A stretch of 64,000 nucleotides of DNA, taken from NCBI GenBank assembly GCA_948330435.1, contig CAOJBY010000007.1:1-64000 (forward strand), in the 5' to 3' direction. Below the pieces are notes generated by a model. The model was not told the DNA's origin, ran no database searches, and worked only from the letters and a program-made list of their open reading frames with translations. Shown in pieces: positions 25,275 through 33,213 of this stretch (positions are counted from its first letter, which is position 1; every line of letters begins with the position of its first letter). Source of the stretch: an uncultured Lachnoclostridium sp. (GTDB lineage: Bacteria > Bacillota > Clostridia > Lachnospirales > Lachnospiraceae). The translations under genes and the position numbers were made by a program.

Positions 25275-26567
25275 CTATCTCATCACGGAAATACGCACCG
25301 CAAGCTTTATTGTCACACATGCACCTCCGAAGGTCCCGTTGGAGAGCTTAAGACTTCCGCCATGCTTCTGACTGAGAATACGGCTTGTAGCCAGTCCCAG
25401 GCCCATATGTTCCCCTGTTTTATCCTCAGAGTATAGAAACGTATTCTTTTTACGGAGCATTTTCCCTGAAAAGCCTTTGCCATCGTCGGATATGGTGATT
25501 GTAAGCATATCACCAACAAGAGAGCACCCAAGGCTCACATTACTCCTGGCATACCGCAGGGCATTGGAGAAGAGATTTTCAACAATGCGGTAAAAGATCT
25601 GCTCATCCAATTGCACCTGGCATTCGGGAACGTCAAAATGGCATGCAAGCGTAAGCCCCTGCTGTTCGGTAAGAAGCGAAAGGCTTTCCCCGGCCCTCTT
25701 AAGAAATTCTGGCAGGAGGACAGCCGAATACGTTACCTCTGTCTCTTCCAGAGCGTTCAGGTCACGGATATAATCTGTATAACGCTCCAGACGCTTTGCG
25801 GTGATCCCAAGGTTGGACAGGGTATGCCGCAATTCCTCCTCGCCAAGATTTTCATTTGCCAGGCCCTGCTGTATATATTCCACGTAGCCCTCCACAATCG
25901 CTATGGGATTTCTGAGGTCATGGGCCACAGATGCCTGCAGAAGCTTTCGCTGCTCAAGCATGCTCCAAAGCTGCCGATTGTTGTCATAGAGAGCCTGCCG
26001 CATTTCCTCAAATGCCAGGCAGAGCCTGCCAAGCTCGTCATCCCCCTTATAATCAATGGTAAAATCAAGATCCTGCTCCCGGATATGCCTTGTGGCATCC
26101 GCAAGGACCTGAATGGGCGGCCACAGCTTTTTCCGGTAAAACCACCAGGCACACAGGGTGATGGCGATGACCGAATAGAGAAACGGAAGTCCGACCATGA
26201 AAATGCCTGCAGTCCGGTACAGAAGCTGCTGCTTTGGGCGGAGTGTGGAAAAGCCGGACTCGATTCTCTCGATGGTAAATTCCGTATTCTCCAGGCTCGC
26301 TTTTTCATGCTCATCGGGAGAGATCAGCATCCCCAGCTCCGAGGGTGCATCCAGGGTAAATCGCTGCTGTGCCTCGGATACGGTTCCGTCCGCCATAACC
26401 GTCCGGGTGTGCAGCCAGACCTCCTGGGAGTCGGGAAGTATCGCCTTTCGTATGCGGTAGCACCCATAAATCGTCAGGGCGGAGATTGCAAAAACACTTA
26501 GCATGGTAATGGCAAGCGCCCAGATAAAAGCATTTTTAATTGATTTTTGTTTCCTTATTTTTTCCAT
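25275..26567 (-). CDS. Sensor histidine kinase of the lipoprotein/ABC system
   Basis: 430 residues. Two membrane helices (about 12-34 and 120-145) enclose an extracytoplasmic domain of about 85 residues. A HAMP-like linker (PPIQVLADATRHIREQDL) follows, then His216 in SVAHDLRNPIAIVEGY, N-box IVENLFSNALRYARSN, and G-boxes ISDDGKGFSG and HMGLGLATSRILSQKHGG. Its start overlaps the end of the response regulator gene by 13 bases. The shared operator suggests that the pair senses an envelope signal and controls the five-gene operon, perhaps together with that operon's lipoproteins. Confidence 0.92.
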   Translation of the reverse strand: MEKIRKQKSIKNAFIWALAITMLSVFAISALTIYGCYRIRKAILPDSQEVWLHTRTVMADGTVSEAQQRFTLDAPSELGMLISPDEHEKASLENTEFTIERIESGFSTLRPKQQLLYRTAGIFMVGLPFLYSVIAITLCAWWFYRKKLWPPIQVLADATRHIREQDLDFTIDYKGDDELGRLCLAFEEMRQALYDNNRQLWSMLEQRKLLQASVAHDLRNPIAIVEGYVEYIQQGLANENLGEEELRHTLSNLGITAKRLERYTDYIRDLNALEETEVTYSAVLLPEFLKRAGESLSLLTEQQGLTLACHFDVPECQVQLDEQIFYRIVENLFSNALRYARSNVSLGCSLVGDMLTITISDDGKGFSGKMLRKKNTFLYSEDKTGEHMGLGLATSRILSQKHGGSLKLSNGTFGGACVTIKLAVRISVMR

Positions 26568-27229
26568 CGGTATCCCATCCCCCAGACAGTTTCGATATAT
26601 TCCCGGCCTGCAGCGTCGGCAAGCTTGTTTCTGATTTTTCGGATGTGCTCTTTTATGACATTGCTGTCCCCCTCGGCATCAAGCCCCCAGACGGCTTCGT
26701 AGATCCGTTCCTTGTCAAATATCTGGTTGGCGTTGCTCATCAGAAACTCCACAATATCAAATTCCCGGTTTGACAGGTTCAGTGGCTGTTCCCCATAAAA
26801 AATTCTCCGTTCCGCAAGATTTACGATGAAGCCCTGGGAGGAGACGATCTTAGGCGTACATTTGCTTCTTGCGTCTCTTCGCAGGTGGGCTTCTATCCTT
26901 GCGGTCAATTCCAGCAGACTAAAGGGCTTAGTGATGTAATCATCGCCCCCGGCCTGCAAGCCGTTTACCTTGTCCTGCTCGGTAATCCGGGCCGTCAGAA
27001 ACAGAATCGGGCAGGCCACGTTGCTGCGGATCGTTTTACACAGCTTAAGGCCGTCCATTTCAGGCATGTTGATATCAAGCAGGATCAAATCCGGATAGGT
27101 GTTCAGCATGGATAACGCCTGCCCGGCATTTTCCGCTACAAAGGTTGTGTATCCGCATTTTTGCAGGTGGCTTGAAAGCAGCTCCGTCAGCATTTCTTCA
27201 TCATCTATGATGAGTATTTTGTATGCCAT
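26555..27229 (-). CDS. OmpR-family response regulator of the lipoprotein/ABC system
   Basis: 224 residues. The receiver has IIDDEE, Asp52 in LILLDINMPEMDG, Thr in FLTARITEQ and Lys in YITKPFSLLEL. The OmpR-type winged helix includes LSNREFDIVEFLMSNANQI, SNVIKEHIRKIRNKL and the C-terminal TVWGMGYRWKK. It is first in its operon, followed by the kinase. The direct repeat of TTGAC half-sites in its own promoter, also present before the 24062 gene, is very likely its binding site, implying auto-regulation. Confidence 0.93.
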   Translation of the reverse strand: MAYKILIIDDEEMLTELLSSHLQKCGYTTFVAENAGQALSMLNTYPDLILLDINMPEMDGLKLCKTIRSNVACPILFLTARITEQDKVNGLQAGGDDYITKPFSLLELTARIEAHLRRDARSKCTPKIVSSQGFIVNLAERRIFYGEQPLNLSNREFDIVEFLMSNANQIFDKERIYEAVWGLDAEGDSNVIKEHIRKIRNKLADAAGREYIETVWGMGYRWKK

Positions 27230-27251
27230 CGTAAATCCCTCCTCTTTTTAA

Positions 27252-27284
27252 TAGGATAAGATGGAAAAGTCAAAAAATGGTCAA
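27252..27284 (-). promoter_or_regulatory. Promoter with response-regulator direct repeat (regulator)
   Basis: On the minus strand TTGACC and TTGACT, 11 bases apart, lie at 27263-27284 and TATCCT follows 9 bases later. Arrangement, spacing and 18 of 22 bases agree with the site at 24105-24126. The 27285-27490 stretch holds the divergent promoter area of the VTC operon; I could not place that promoter with confidence. Confidence 0.7.
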
Positions 27285-27506
27285 TTTTATACCGTATATA
27301 GTGTAGCTCTTTGCATGAATGGTATCAAGTGGGCGGACGTGAATATTTTTGATAAGATTTTTTCACAATCTGTTCACATGCTTCTTTAGTCAGGCTTTAG
27401 GCACCACTGGTATTTTAGATGGGAAATCAATTGGTACAGCTTTGCAGATAATTCATTGTTATCGACGCAATGCTGTACGATAAAAGAGAAACAAGGAGGC
27501 TTTAAG

Positions 27507-27566
27507 ATGATTTCATTTCATCATGATTTCAGCCCGGATTCTTCGAAAGGAGTAAATTTGCGTTGA
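27507..27566 (+). CDS. Leader peptide coupled to the VTC gene
   Basis: A 19-codon frame, MISFHHDFSPDSSKGVNLR, follows a strong AAGGAGG at 27493-27499. Its TGA stop (27564-27566) overlaps the TTG start (27563-27565) of the polyphosphate polymerase gene as TTGA. The arrangement suggests translational coupling, or a leader that regulates the downstream start. An internal AAAGGAG inside this frame is the ribosome site of the next gene. Whether the peptide itself does anything is unknown. Confidence 0.5.
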   Translation: MISFHHDFSPDSSKGVNLR

Positions 27567-28258
27567 ATGACAAGAATGAGACATTCCGTCACGAATTGAA
27601 ATATCAGATTGGCATTGGGGATTACTATGCTATCCGTCAAAGGCTGCGTCCGGTTATGAAGCCTGACGAACATGCGGCCGCCCACGGGCGGTATCTGATT
27701 CGGAGTATTTATTTCGACAATGTGTACGACAAGGCCCTGCGTGAAAAAATCAGCGGCGTGCAGAAGCGGGAGAAATTCCGCATCCGCTATTATAATGATG
27801 ATTTTTCGTTCCTTACACTGGAGAAAAAGATGAAATGGAACAGTCTGTGCATGAAAATGGATGCAAGACTTACAAAAGAGGAATGCAGGTCCATACTGGC
27901 CGGAAATACGGGTTGGATGATAAGCCATTCCTCCGGCCTGGTGCGGGAGCTGTACTGCAAGATGAAGAGTCAGCAGCTTCGGCCGAGGGTTCTGGTTTCC
28001 TATGTGCGGGAGCCCTATGTGTATGCGGCCGGAAATGTCCGGGTTACCTTTGATTCGGATATTCGGAGCACGTTATTTCACAGGGGATTTTTAGAAGAAG
28101 CCGTGACGGATATCGGCGTGGCCGACAATCCGGGCGAGATGATTCTGGAAGTGAAATTCGACGCTTTTCTACCGGAGGTGATTCAGACACTTCTGCAGAC
28201 AGAGGGAATCCGGCAGCAGGCGTATTCCAAATATGGGGCATGCCGCAGATTTGGTTAA
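27563..28258 (+). CDS. VTC-domain polyphosphate polymerase family protein
   Basis: 231 residues. The CYTH-like tunnel domain of VTC proteins is visible: FRHELKYQIGIGDYYAIRQR, YLIRSIYFDNVYDKALREK, REKFRIRYYN, LTLEKKMKWNSLCMKM, RPRVLVSYVREPYV, MILEVKFDAFLP. The basic (RHELKY, RIRYY, KKK) and acidic (ILEVK) residues on the strands suit triphosphate and metal binding. The start is TTG 27563 with AAAGGAG ten bases upstream; no nearby in-frame ATG exists. It is followed by DUF4956 and CotH genes, a common trio in Clostridia. Confidence 0.88.
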   Translation: MNDKNETFRHELKYQIGIGDYYAIRQRLRPVMKPDEHAAAHGRYLIRSIYFDNVYDKALREKISGVQKREKFRIRYYNDDFSFLTLEKKMKWNSLCMKMDARLTKEECRSILAGNTGWMISHSSGLVRELYCKMKSQQLRPRVLVSYVREPYVYAAGNVRVTFDSDIRSTLFHRGFLEEAVTDIGVADNPGEMILEVKFDAFLPEVIQTLLQTEGIRQQAYSKYGACRRFG

Positions 28259-28278
28259 AGAAAGAACTTAAAACAGCA

Positions 28279-28405
28279 ATGTTACGGAACTGGAAAACAG
28301 CAACACCATGTACAGTGCACAGAACAATTTGCAGACACATTTTTAAGTGGCTGAAAATTGTTCTATTACGGGTGTACTGTACATGGTGTTGCTGGACTGG
28401 AATAG
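28279..28405 (+). repeat. Structured hairpin element, copy B
   Basis: Bases 28298-28320 pair with 28371-28393 over 23 positions with a single wobble. Inside, AGAACAATTTGCAG (28321-28334) pairs with CTGAAAATTGTTCT (28351-28364) with one mismatch. Direct repeats of the type GGAACTGGAAA (28286) and GGACTGGAATA (28393) flank the hairpin, and the right one carries the AGGAG of the DUF4956 gene. Compared with the 2561 copy, two base pairs in the inner stem are changed on both sides, so pairing is kept. It fills the gap between the VTC and DUF4956 genes. Confidence 0.78.
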
Positions 28406-28414
28406 GAGAAAGAG

Positions 28415-29086
28415 ATGAATTTTAATGATATTTTTAAATCCAGCTTTTTAGAGAGCGTTACGGAATTTTCAATGATTGACACTTTAATAGGATTGGCGGC
28501 CGCCCTGGTGATCAGCCTGTTCATTTTCGTTATTTACAAAAAGACCCTGATTGGCGTTATGTATTCTGAGGGCTTTGCCTTAACGCTTGTGGGACTGTCG
28601 CTTGTAACAACACTTGTAATTATGGCGGTTACATCCAATGTGGTTCTGTCTCTTGGCATGGTGGGTGCCCTGTCCATTGTCCGTTTTCGAACGGCAATCA
28701 AAGAGCCGGTGGAAATTGTATTTTTATTCTGGGCACTGGCCGCAGGCATTGTGATTGGAGCCGGCATGATCCCTCTGGCCATGATTGGCTCGGCGGTCAT
28801 TGGTATCATTTTACTGCTGTTTGCCAATCGAAAGATCCACAACTGCCCTTATATCCTTGTGCTGAATTTACAGAATGAGAAAGCAGAGGATGCCGTTTTA
28901 CAGATTCTGAAGCAGAGCGTGGAACATTACATAGTAAAATCCAAAACAGTAAATACAGCCGGCATGGAGCTGACGGCAGAACTCCGCACAAAAGATGCCG
29001 CCACCGCATTCGTCAATCGGATTCACGATGTTCCGGGCGTGGAGAGTGCAACCCTGGTGAGCTACAACGGCGAATATATGTCTTGA
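28415..29086 (+). CDS. DUF4956 membrane protein
   Basis: 223 residues. Four hydrophobic helices lie at about 24-44, 52-78, 95-112 and 115-135, with the family stretch SLGMVGALSIVRFRTAIKEP between two of them. A soluble C-terminal domain of about 85 residues follows (YILVLNLQNEKAEDAVLQIL to VPGVESATLVSYNGEY), ACT- or ferredoxin-like in pattern. DUF4956 proteins regularly accompany VTC and CotH genes; a role in polyphosphate or cell-surface modification is likely but unproven. The start follows AGGAGAAAGAG at the end of the hairpin element. The CotH gene begins 14 bases after the stop. Confidence 0.9.
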   Translation: MNFNDIFKSSFLESVTEFSMIDTLIGLAAALVISLFIFVIYKKTLIGVMYSEGFALTLVGLSLVTTLVIMAVTSNVVLSLGMVGALSIVRFRTAIKEPVEIVFLFWALAAGIVIGAGMIPLAMIGSAVIGIILLLFANRKIHNCPYILVLNLQNEKAEDAVLQILKQSVEHYIVKSKTVNTAGMELTAELRTKDAATAFVNRIHDVPGVESATLVSYNGEYMS

Positions 29087-29100
29087 CGGAGGATCAGGCT

Positions 29101-30837
29101 ATGATTGCACAGAAATATATGACCAGGGTTGCTGCGGTGCTTATGGCTGCTGCCGTCTGCCTGTGTCTGGCTGCGATAGGTTCCGCAGGAGAGATGGCAG
29201 AGGTTTTCGGTAGATCAGGCATTGGAATGGAGTATGAATCCAGGCTCTTTGACACGGATGAGATCCTCCGTATCAATCTTGTGATGGAAGAAGACGAGTG
29301 GGAGGATATGCTTGCCAATGCCATGGAGGAAGCCTACTATGCCTGTGATGTGGAAATCAATGGGGAAATGTTTTACCATGTGGGTATCCGTCCGAAAGGG
29401 AACACGAGCCTTACGTCTATTGCAAGTGACCCGGATACGGACCGGTACAGTCTGAAGCTGGAATTTGATCAGTATGAGACCGGCCAGACCTGCTACGGAT
29501 TGGACAAATTGATCCTGAATAATCATTATGCTGATGCGACCAGTATGAAAGAGGCATTGGTTTATGATATGTATCAATATCTGGGTGCAGATGCTTCCCT
29601 TTATAATTATGCGGAAATATCGGTCAACGGCGAATACTGGGGCTTGTATCTGGCACTGGAAGCAGTTGAGGACAGCTTTCTTCTGCGTAATTACGGAACG
29701 GAAAATGGTGCACTTTATAAGCCGGACAGTATGAATATGGGAAATAAGGGAGACGAAAGCTTCCACGATATGCAGCCGCAGGAACGGCAGCAGGAGCAGG
29801 AACAGTCGCAGGATCGGGAAAGAAAGGAAGAGTTTAAGCCCGGCGGGCATGGCGATTTTTCTATGGGCGGCAGTGGTGCCAATTTGAATTATACGGATCA
29901 GGATCTGGACAGCTATTCCATGATCTGGGAGGGAGAGGTGACGGATACTGGGGAAGTGGAACATAAACGTGTAGTAGAAGCACTGAAAAATATCTCGGAG
30001 GGTACGGATCTGGAAAATTATATGGATGTAGATAATCTTCTGAAATATATGGCCGTTCACATTTTTTCCGTTAATGAGGACAGTCTGTCGGGAATGATGG
30101 CACATAATTATTACCTGTATGAATCTGTCGGACAGCTCAATCTTCTTCCCTGGGATTATAACCTTGCTTTTGGCGGTATGGGTGGTATGGGCGGCAGTAA
30201 CGGCAGCAGTGATAGCAACGACAGTGCAACACGTATGGTCAACAATGCCATCGATCATGCATTTTCCGGTACGGAATTTTTTGATACGCTTATGGAGAAT
30301 GAGGAATATCATGCAAGGTATTACGGTTATCTGAAGCAGCTTGTGGAGGAATACATAGATGAGGGTGGGTTTGAGTCGTTTTACCGCCGCACACGCAATC
30401 AGATTGATTCGTTGGTGGAACAAGATCCTACGGCTTTTTATAGCTATGAAGAATATGAGGAAGCGGTGGATACGCTTTATGAGATTGTGCGACTTCGTGG
30501 CCAGTCCATAGGCGGGCAGATAGAGGGGACGATTCCCTCTGCCGAGGAAGAGCAGAGAGATTCGGATACGCTGATCGATGCCTCACATCTGGATTTGAGT
30601 GTGATGGGGAGTATGCATACGGGGGATCGGATGCGGGAGTGGAATGAGGAGGAAAGTGCTGTGGAGGCTATGGCGGAGCCTCTGGACAGTGGCGGATTTC
30701 CCCGGGAGCCTGAGTTGTCTGCGGATGCAGGTAGAACGATCACGGATAATCTGATTTTGTATGGCGTATGTGCAGGCATTTTGGTGATTGCTCTTGTATT
30801 TGTGAAACAGTACCAGAGACGGGGGCGGAAGCTCTGA
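29101..30837 (+). CDS. CotH kinase family protein
   Basis: 578 residues. ATG 29101 has GGAGG eight bases upstream; TTG 29083 is less likely. An N-terminal signal or anchor helix (VAAVLMAAAVCLCLAAIGS) is followed by the CotH domain: VGIRPKGNTSLTSIASDP, GLDKLILNNHYADATSMKE, YAEISVNGEYWGLYLALE, and the kinase loop NLLPWDYNLAFGGM. CotH proteins are secreted atypical kinases. A low-complexity insert (PQERQQEQEQSQDRERKEE) interrupts the domain near residues 220-240. A C-terminal helix (LILYGVCAGILVIALVFV) anchors the protein. It forms one transcription unit with VTC and DUF4956. Confidence 0.9.
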   Translation: MIAQKYMTRVAAVLMAAAVCLCLAAIGSAGEMAEVFGRSGIGMEYESRLFDTDEILRINLVMEEDEWEDMLANAMEEAYYACDVEINGEMFYHVGIRPKGNTSLTSIASDPDTDRYSLKLEFDQYETGQTCYGLDKLILNNHYADATSMKEALVYDMYQYLGADASLYNYAEISVNGEYWGLYLALEAVEDSFLLRNYGTENGALYKPDSMNMGNKGDESFHDMQPQERQQEQEQSQDRERKEEFKPGGHGDFSMGGSGANLNYTDQDLDSYSMIWEGEVTDTGEVEHKRVVEALKNISEGTDLENYMDVDNLLKYMAVHIFSVNEDSLSGMMAHNYYLYESVGQLNLLPWDYNLAFGGMGGMGGSNGSSDSNDSATRMVNNAIDHAFSGTEFFDTLMENEEYHARYYGYLKQLVEEYIDEGGFESFYRRTRNQIDSLVEQDPTAFYSYEEYEEAVDTLYEIVRLRGQSIGGQIEGTIPSAEEEQRDSDTLIDASHLDLSVMGSMHTGDRMREWNEEESAVEAMAEPLDSGGFPREPELSADAGRTITDNLILYGVCAGILVIALVFVKQYQRRGRKL

Positions 30838-30850
30838 TTTTTTGTAACAA

Positions 30851-30967
30851 ACAATATGTAATGACCTCTATTTTGTATGTGGTAAACCTTGTTAACTTTG
30901 ATGTTTTTCAACTCATAGTATACGGGGAAATTCACGAAACTACAAATTGGAGGTCATTACATATTGT
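30851..30967. repeat. MITE-like inverted-repeat element
   Basis: A 117-bp unit has 27-bp terminal inverted repeats: 30851-30877 (ACAATATGTAATGACCTC, then TATTTTGTA) and 30941-30967, with three mismatches near the inner ends. The 63-bp centre codes for nothing. No clear target-site duplication is seen. It could be a small non-autonomous transposon or a long hairpin after the cotH gene; there is no T-run as in a terminator. Confidence 0.6.
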
Positions 30968-31003
30968 CTGTTATGGGGAATTTGCAGGTTTTTTTGTTAG
31001 TCA

Positions 31004-31033
31004 TTGCCATGATCCACTTTTATATGCTAGAAT
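31004..31033 (+). promoter_or_regulatory. Candidate promoter of topB
   Basis: TTGCCA (31004-31009) and TAGAAT (31028-31033) with 18 bases between them lie about 110 bases before the topoisomerase gene. The region from 31034 to 31140 otherwise holds only the leader with AGAGG before the start. Confidence 0.45.
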
Positions 31034-31140
31034 GAAAACAGTTTTGTTGCGAGAAGAGTTACTGCTTGTTGAATAGTGTGCTGATATGTTTGGAATTGGA
31101 CGAACATGACGTTGACAGGTGGTAGAATAGAAGAGGTATT

Positions 31141-33213
31141 ATGGGAAAATCACTCTATATTGCGGAGAAGCCCAGTGTGGCCCAGGAGTTTGCCAAGGTG
31201 CTGAAGCTTAGTACTTCCCGGCGTGATGGATATCTGGAGGGGGAGGACAGTATTGTAACCTGGTGTGTGGGACATCTGGTCACTATGAGCTATCCGGAGG
31301 TCTACGATCCAAAATATAAACGGTGGAGCCTTAGTACGCTGCCGTTTTTGCCAAAGAAATTTAAGTATGAGATTATCCCTGCCGTGAGTAAGCAGTTTGG
31401 GATTGTTAAGGGTCTGTTAACCCGGCCGGATGTGGAGACGATCTATGTCTGCACCGATTCCGGACGGGAGGGAGAGTATATCTATCGCCTGGTGGAGCAG
31501 ATGTCCGGCGTTAAGGGCAAGAAACGCCGCCGGGTGTGGATCGATTCCCAGACAGAGGAGGAGATCTTAAGGGGAATACGGGAAGCAAAAGATCTTTCGG
31601 AATATGACAATCTTTCCAGTGCTGCATATCTTAGGGCTAAAGAGGATTATTTGATGGGAATTAATTTTTCCCGTCTGTTGACGCTGAAATACGGAGATAC
31701 CATCTCCAATTATCTGAAAGTGAACCGCACGGTCATTTCGGTGGGTCGGGTTATGACCTGTGTCCTTGGGATGGTGGTGAAACGGGAAAGGGAGATTCGG
31801 GAGTTTGTAAAGACTCCATTTTACCGGGTGGAGGAGGAATTCCTCTTAAGCGGCCGGGAAGCGAAAGGTGAGTGGCGGGCTTTGGAGGGCTCTGCTTATT
31901 TTCAGTCGCCGAAGTTATACAAGGAAAATGGTTTCCGGAAGAAAGAGGATGCGGAAAGTCTGATTGATTTTTTGAAAGAGGAACAGCCCGTAAAGGCAAC
32001 GGTTTTTTCTCTGGAACGAAAAAAAGAGAAGAAGAATCCGCCCCTTTTGTTCAATCTGGCGGAGCTTCAGAATGAGTGCTCCCGGCTGTTTAAGATCAGT
32101 CCGGATGAGACGCTTCGAGTTGTTCAGGAGCTGTATGAAAAAAAGCTGGTGACTTATCCCAGAACGGATGCCCGTGTGCTCTCAACGGCGGCGGCAAAGG
32201 AGATTGGGAGGAATATTGCCGGTCTTCGGAATTATCCGAAAGTGTCGGCTTTTGCAGGGGAGGTTCTGGCAGGGACAGCCTGGAAGAATCTGGCCAAGAC
32301 ACGTTATGTAAATGATAAGCAGATTACGGATCACTATGCCATCGTGCCTACGGGACAGGGCTTTGGAGTGCTAAAAAGTCTGAATACTCTGGCGGAGCAA
32401 ATCTATGAGTTGATCACCCGGCGGTTTCTTGCTATTTTTTATCCGGCGGCGGAGTACCAGAAAGTGCAGCTCGTGACGATGGTGAGGGGAGAGAAGTTCT
32501 TTTCCAGTTTTAAGATTCTCTTGTCAGAGGGATATCTGAAAGTGATGCCTGCCGCTTCCTCTGATAGCGGGAAGAAAAAAGGTGAGGAGACAGAAGAGGT
32601 CCGTTGTGATACGCAATTTCTGGAACTCTTGAAGCATCTGAAAAAGGGAGATTCGGTGGAGGTCCGGAATTTCGTGATTAAGGAGGGAGAGACCTCGCCG
32701 CCGAAACGGTACAATTCCGGTTCCATGATTCTTGCCATGGAAAATGCGGGACAGCTCATTGAGGACGAGGAACTGCGGGCACAGATTAAGGGAAGCGGCA
32801 TCGGAACCAGTGCGACCCGGGCGGAGATTCTGAAAAAATTAGTAAACAATAAATACATAGCTTTAAATGCAAAGACCCAGATTATCACCCCCACTCTTTT
32901 GGGAGAAATGATTTATGATGTGGTTCGGGCTTCGATCTACAGTCTTTTGAATCCGGAACTGACGGCCAGCTGGGAAAAGGGATTGACCCAGATGGTGGAG
33001 GGCAGTATTACGGAAGAGTTCTATATGCAGAAGCTGGAGAAGTTTATTACCGATAAGACCCAGGCCGTGCTGGGGGCGGACTATCGGAGAGCCCTCCTGC
33101 CTTGCTTTGATACGGCTTCCGGATTTTATAAGACCTCAAAGAAAAAGCCGGGGGATAAATCTTCTGGGCGGCAGAATCAAGTTGTAACAAAAAAAGAAAA
33201 AGGAGAACAATGA
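31141..33213 (+). CDS. topB: DNA topoisomerase III
   Basis: 690 residues, type IA topoisomerase. The Toprim domain has LYIAEKPSVAQEFAKVL and VCTDSGREGEYIYRLVE. The catalytic Tyr339 sits in KKLVTYPRTDARVLS. SVGRVMTCVLGMVVKRE and GSGIGTSATRAEILKKL are further family motifs. The C-terminus is basic (KKKPGDKSSGRQ) without a zinc finger. It decatenates DNA by single-strand passage. The start follows AGAGGTATT. The beta-helix gene overlaps the stop, so the two are co-translated. Confidence 0.95.
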   Translation: MGKSLYIAEKPSVAQEFAKVLKLSTSRRDGYLEGEDSIVTWCVGHLVTMSYPEVYDPKYKRWSLSTLPFLPKKFKYEIIPAVSKQFGIVKGLLTRPDVETIYVCTDSGREGEYIYRLVEQMSGVKGKKRRRVWIDSQTEEEILRGIREAKDLSEYDNLSSAAYLRAKEDYLMGINFSRLLTLKYGDTISNYLKVNRTVISVGRVMTCVLGMVVKREREIREFVKTPFYRVEEEFLLSGREAKGEWRALEGSAYFQSPKLYKENGFRKKEDAESLIDFLKEEQPVKATVFSLERKKEKKNPPLLFNLAELQNECSRLFKISPDETLRVVQELYEKKLVTYPRTDARVLSTAAAKEIGRNIAGLRNYPKVSAFAGEVLAGTAWKNLAKTRYVNDKQITDHYAIVPTGQGFGVLKSLNTLAEQIYELITRRFLAIFYPAAEYQKVQLVTMVRGEKFFSSFKILLSEGYLKVMPAASSDSGKKKGEETEEVRCDTQFLELLKHLKKGDSVEVRNFVIKEGETSPPKRYNSGSMILAMENAGQLIEDEELRAQIKGSGIGTSATRAEILKKLVNNKYIALNAKTQIITPTLLGEMIYDVVRASIYSLLNPELTASWEKGLTQMVEGSITEEFYMQKLEKFITDKTQAVLGADYRRALLPCFDTASGFYKTSKKKPGDKSSGRQNQVVTKKEKGEQ

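Noticed and set aside
25611..26501. Plus-strand frame of 296 codons opposite the sensor kinase
   Set aside because: The minus strand encodes an intact kinase with all catalytic boxes; the frame is a shadow.
29215..30423. Long minus-strand open frame (about 400 codons) opposite the CotH gene
   Set aside because: It mirrors the CotH frame, has no ribosome site and no family-like motifs, while the plus-strand gene has clear CotH motifs.
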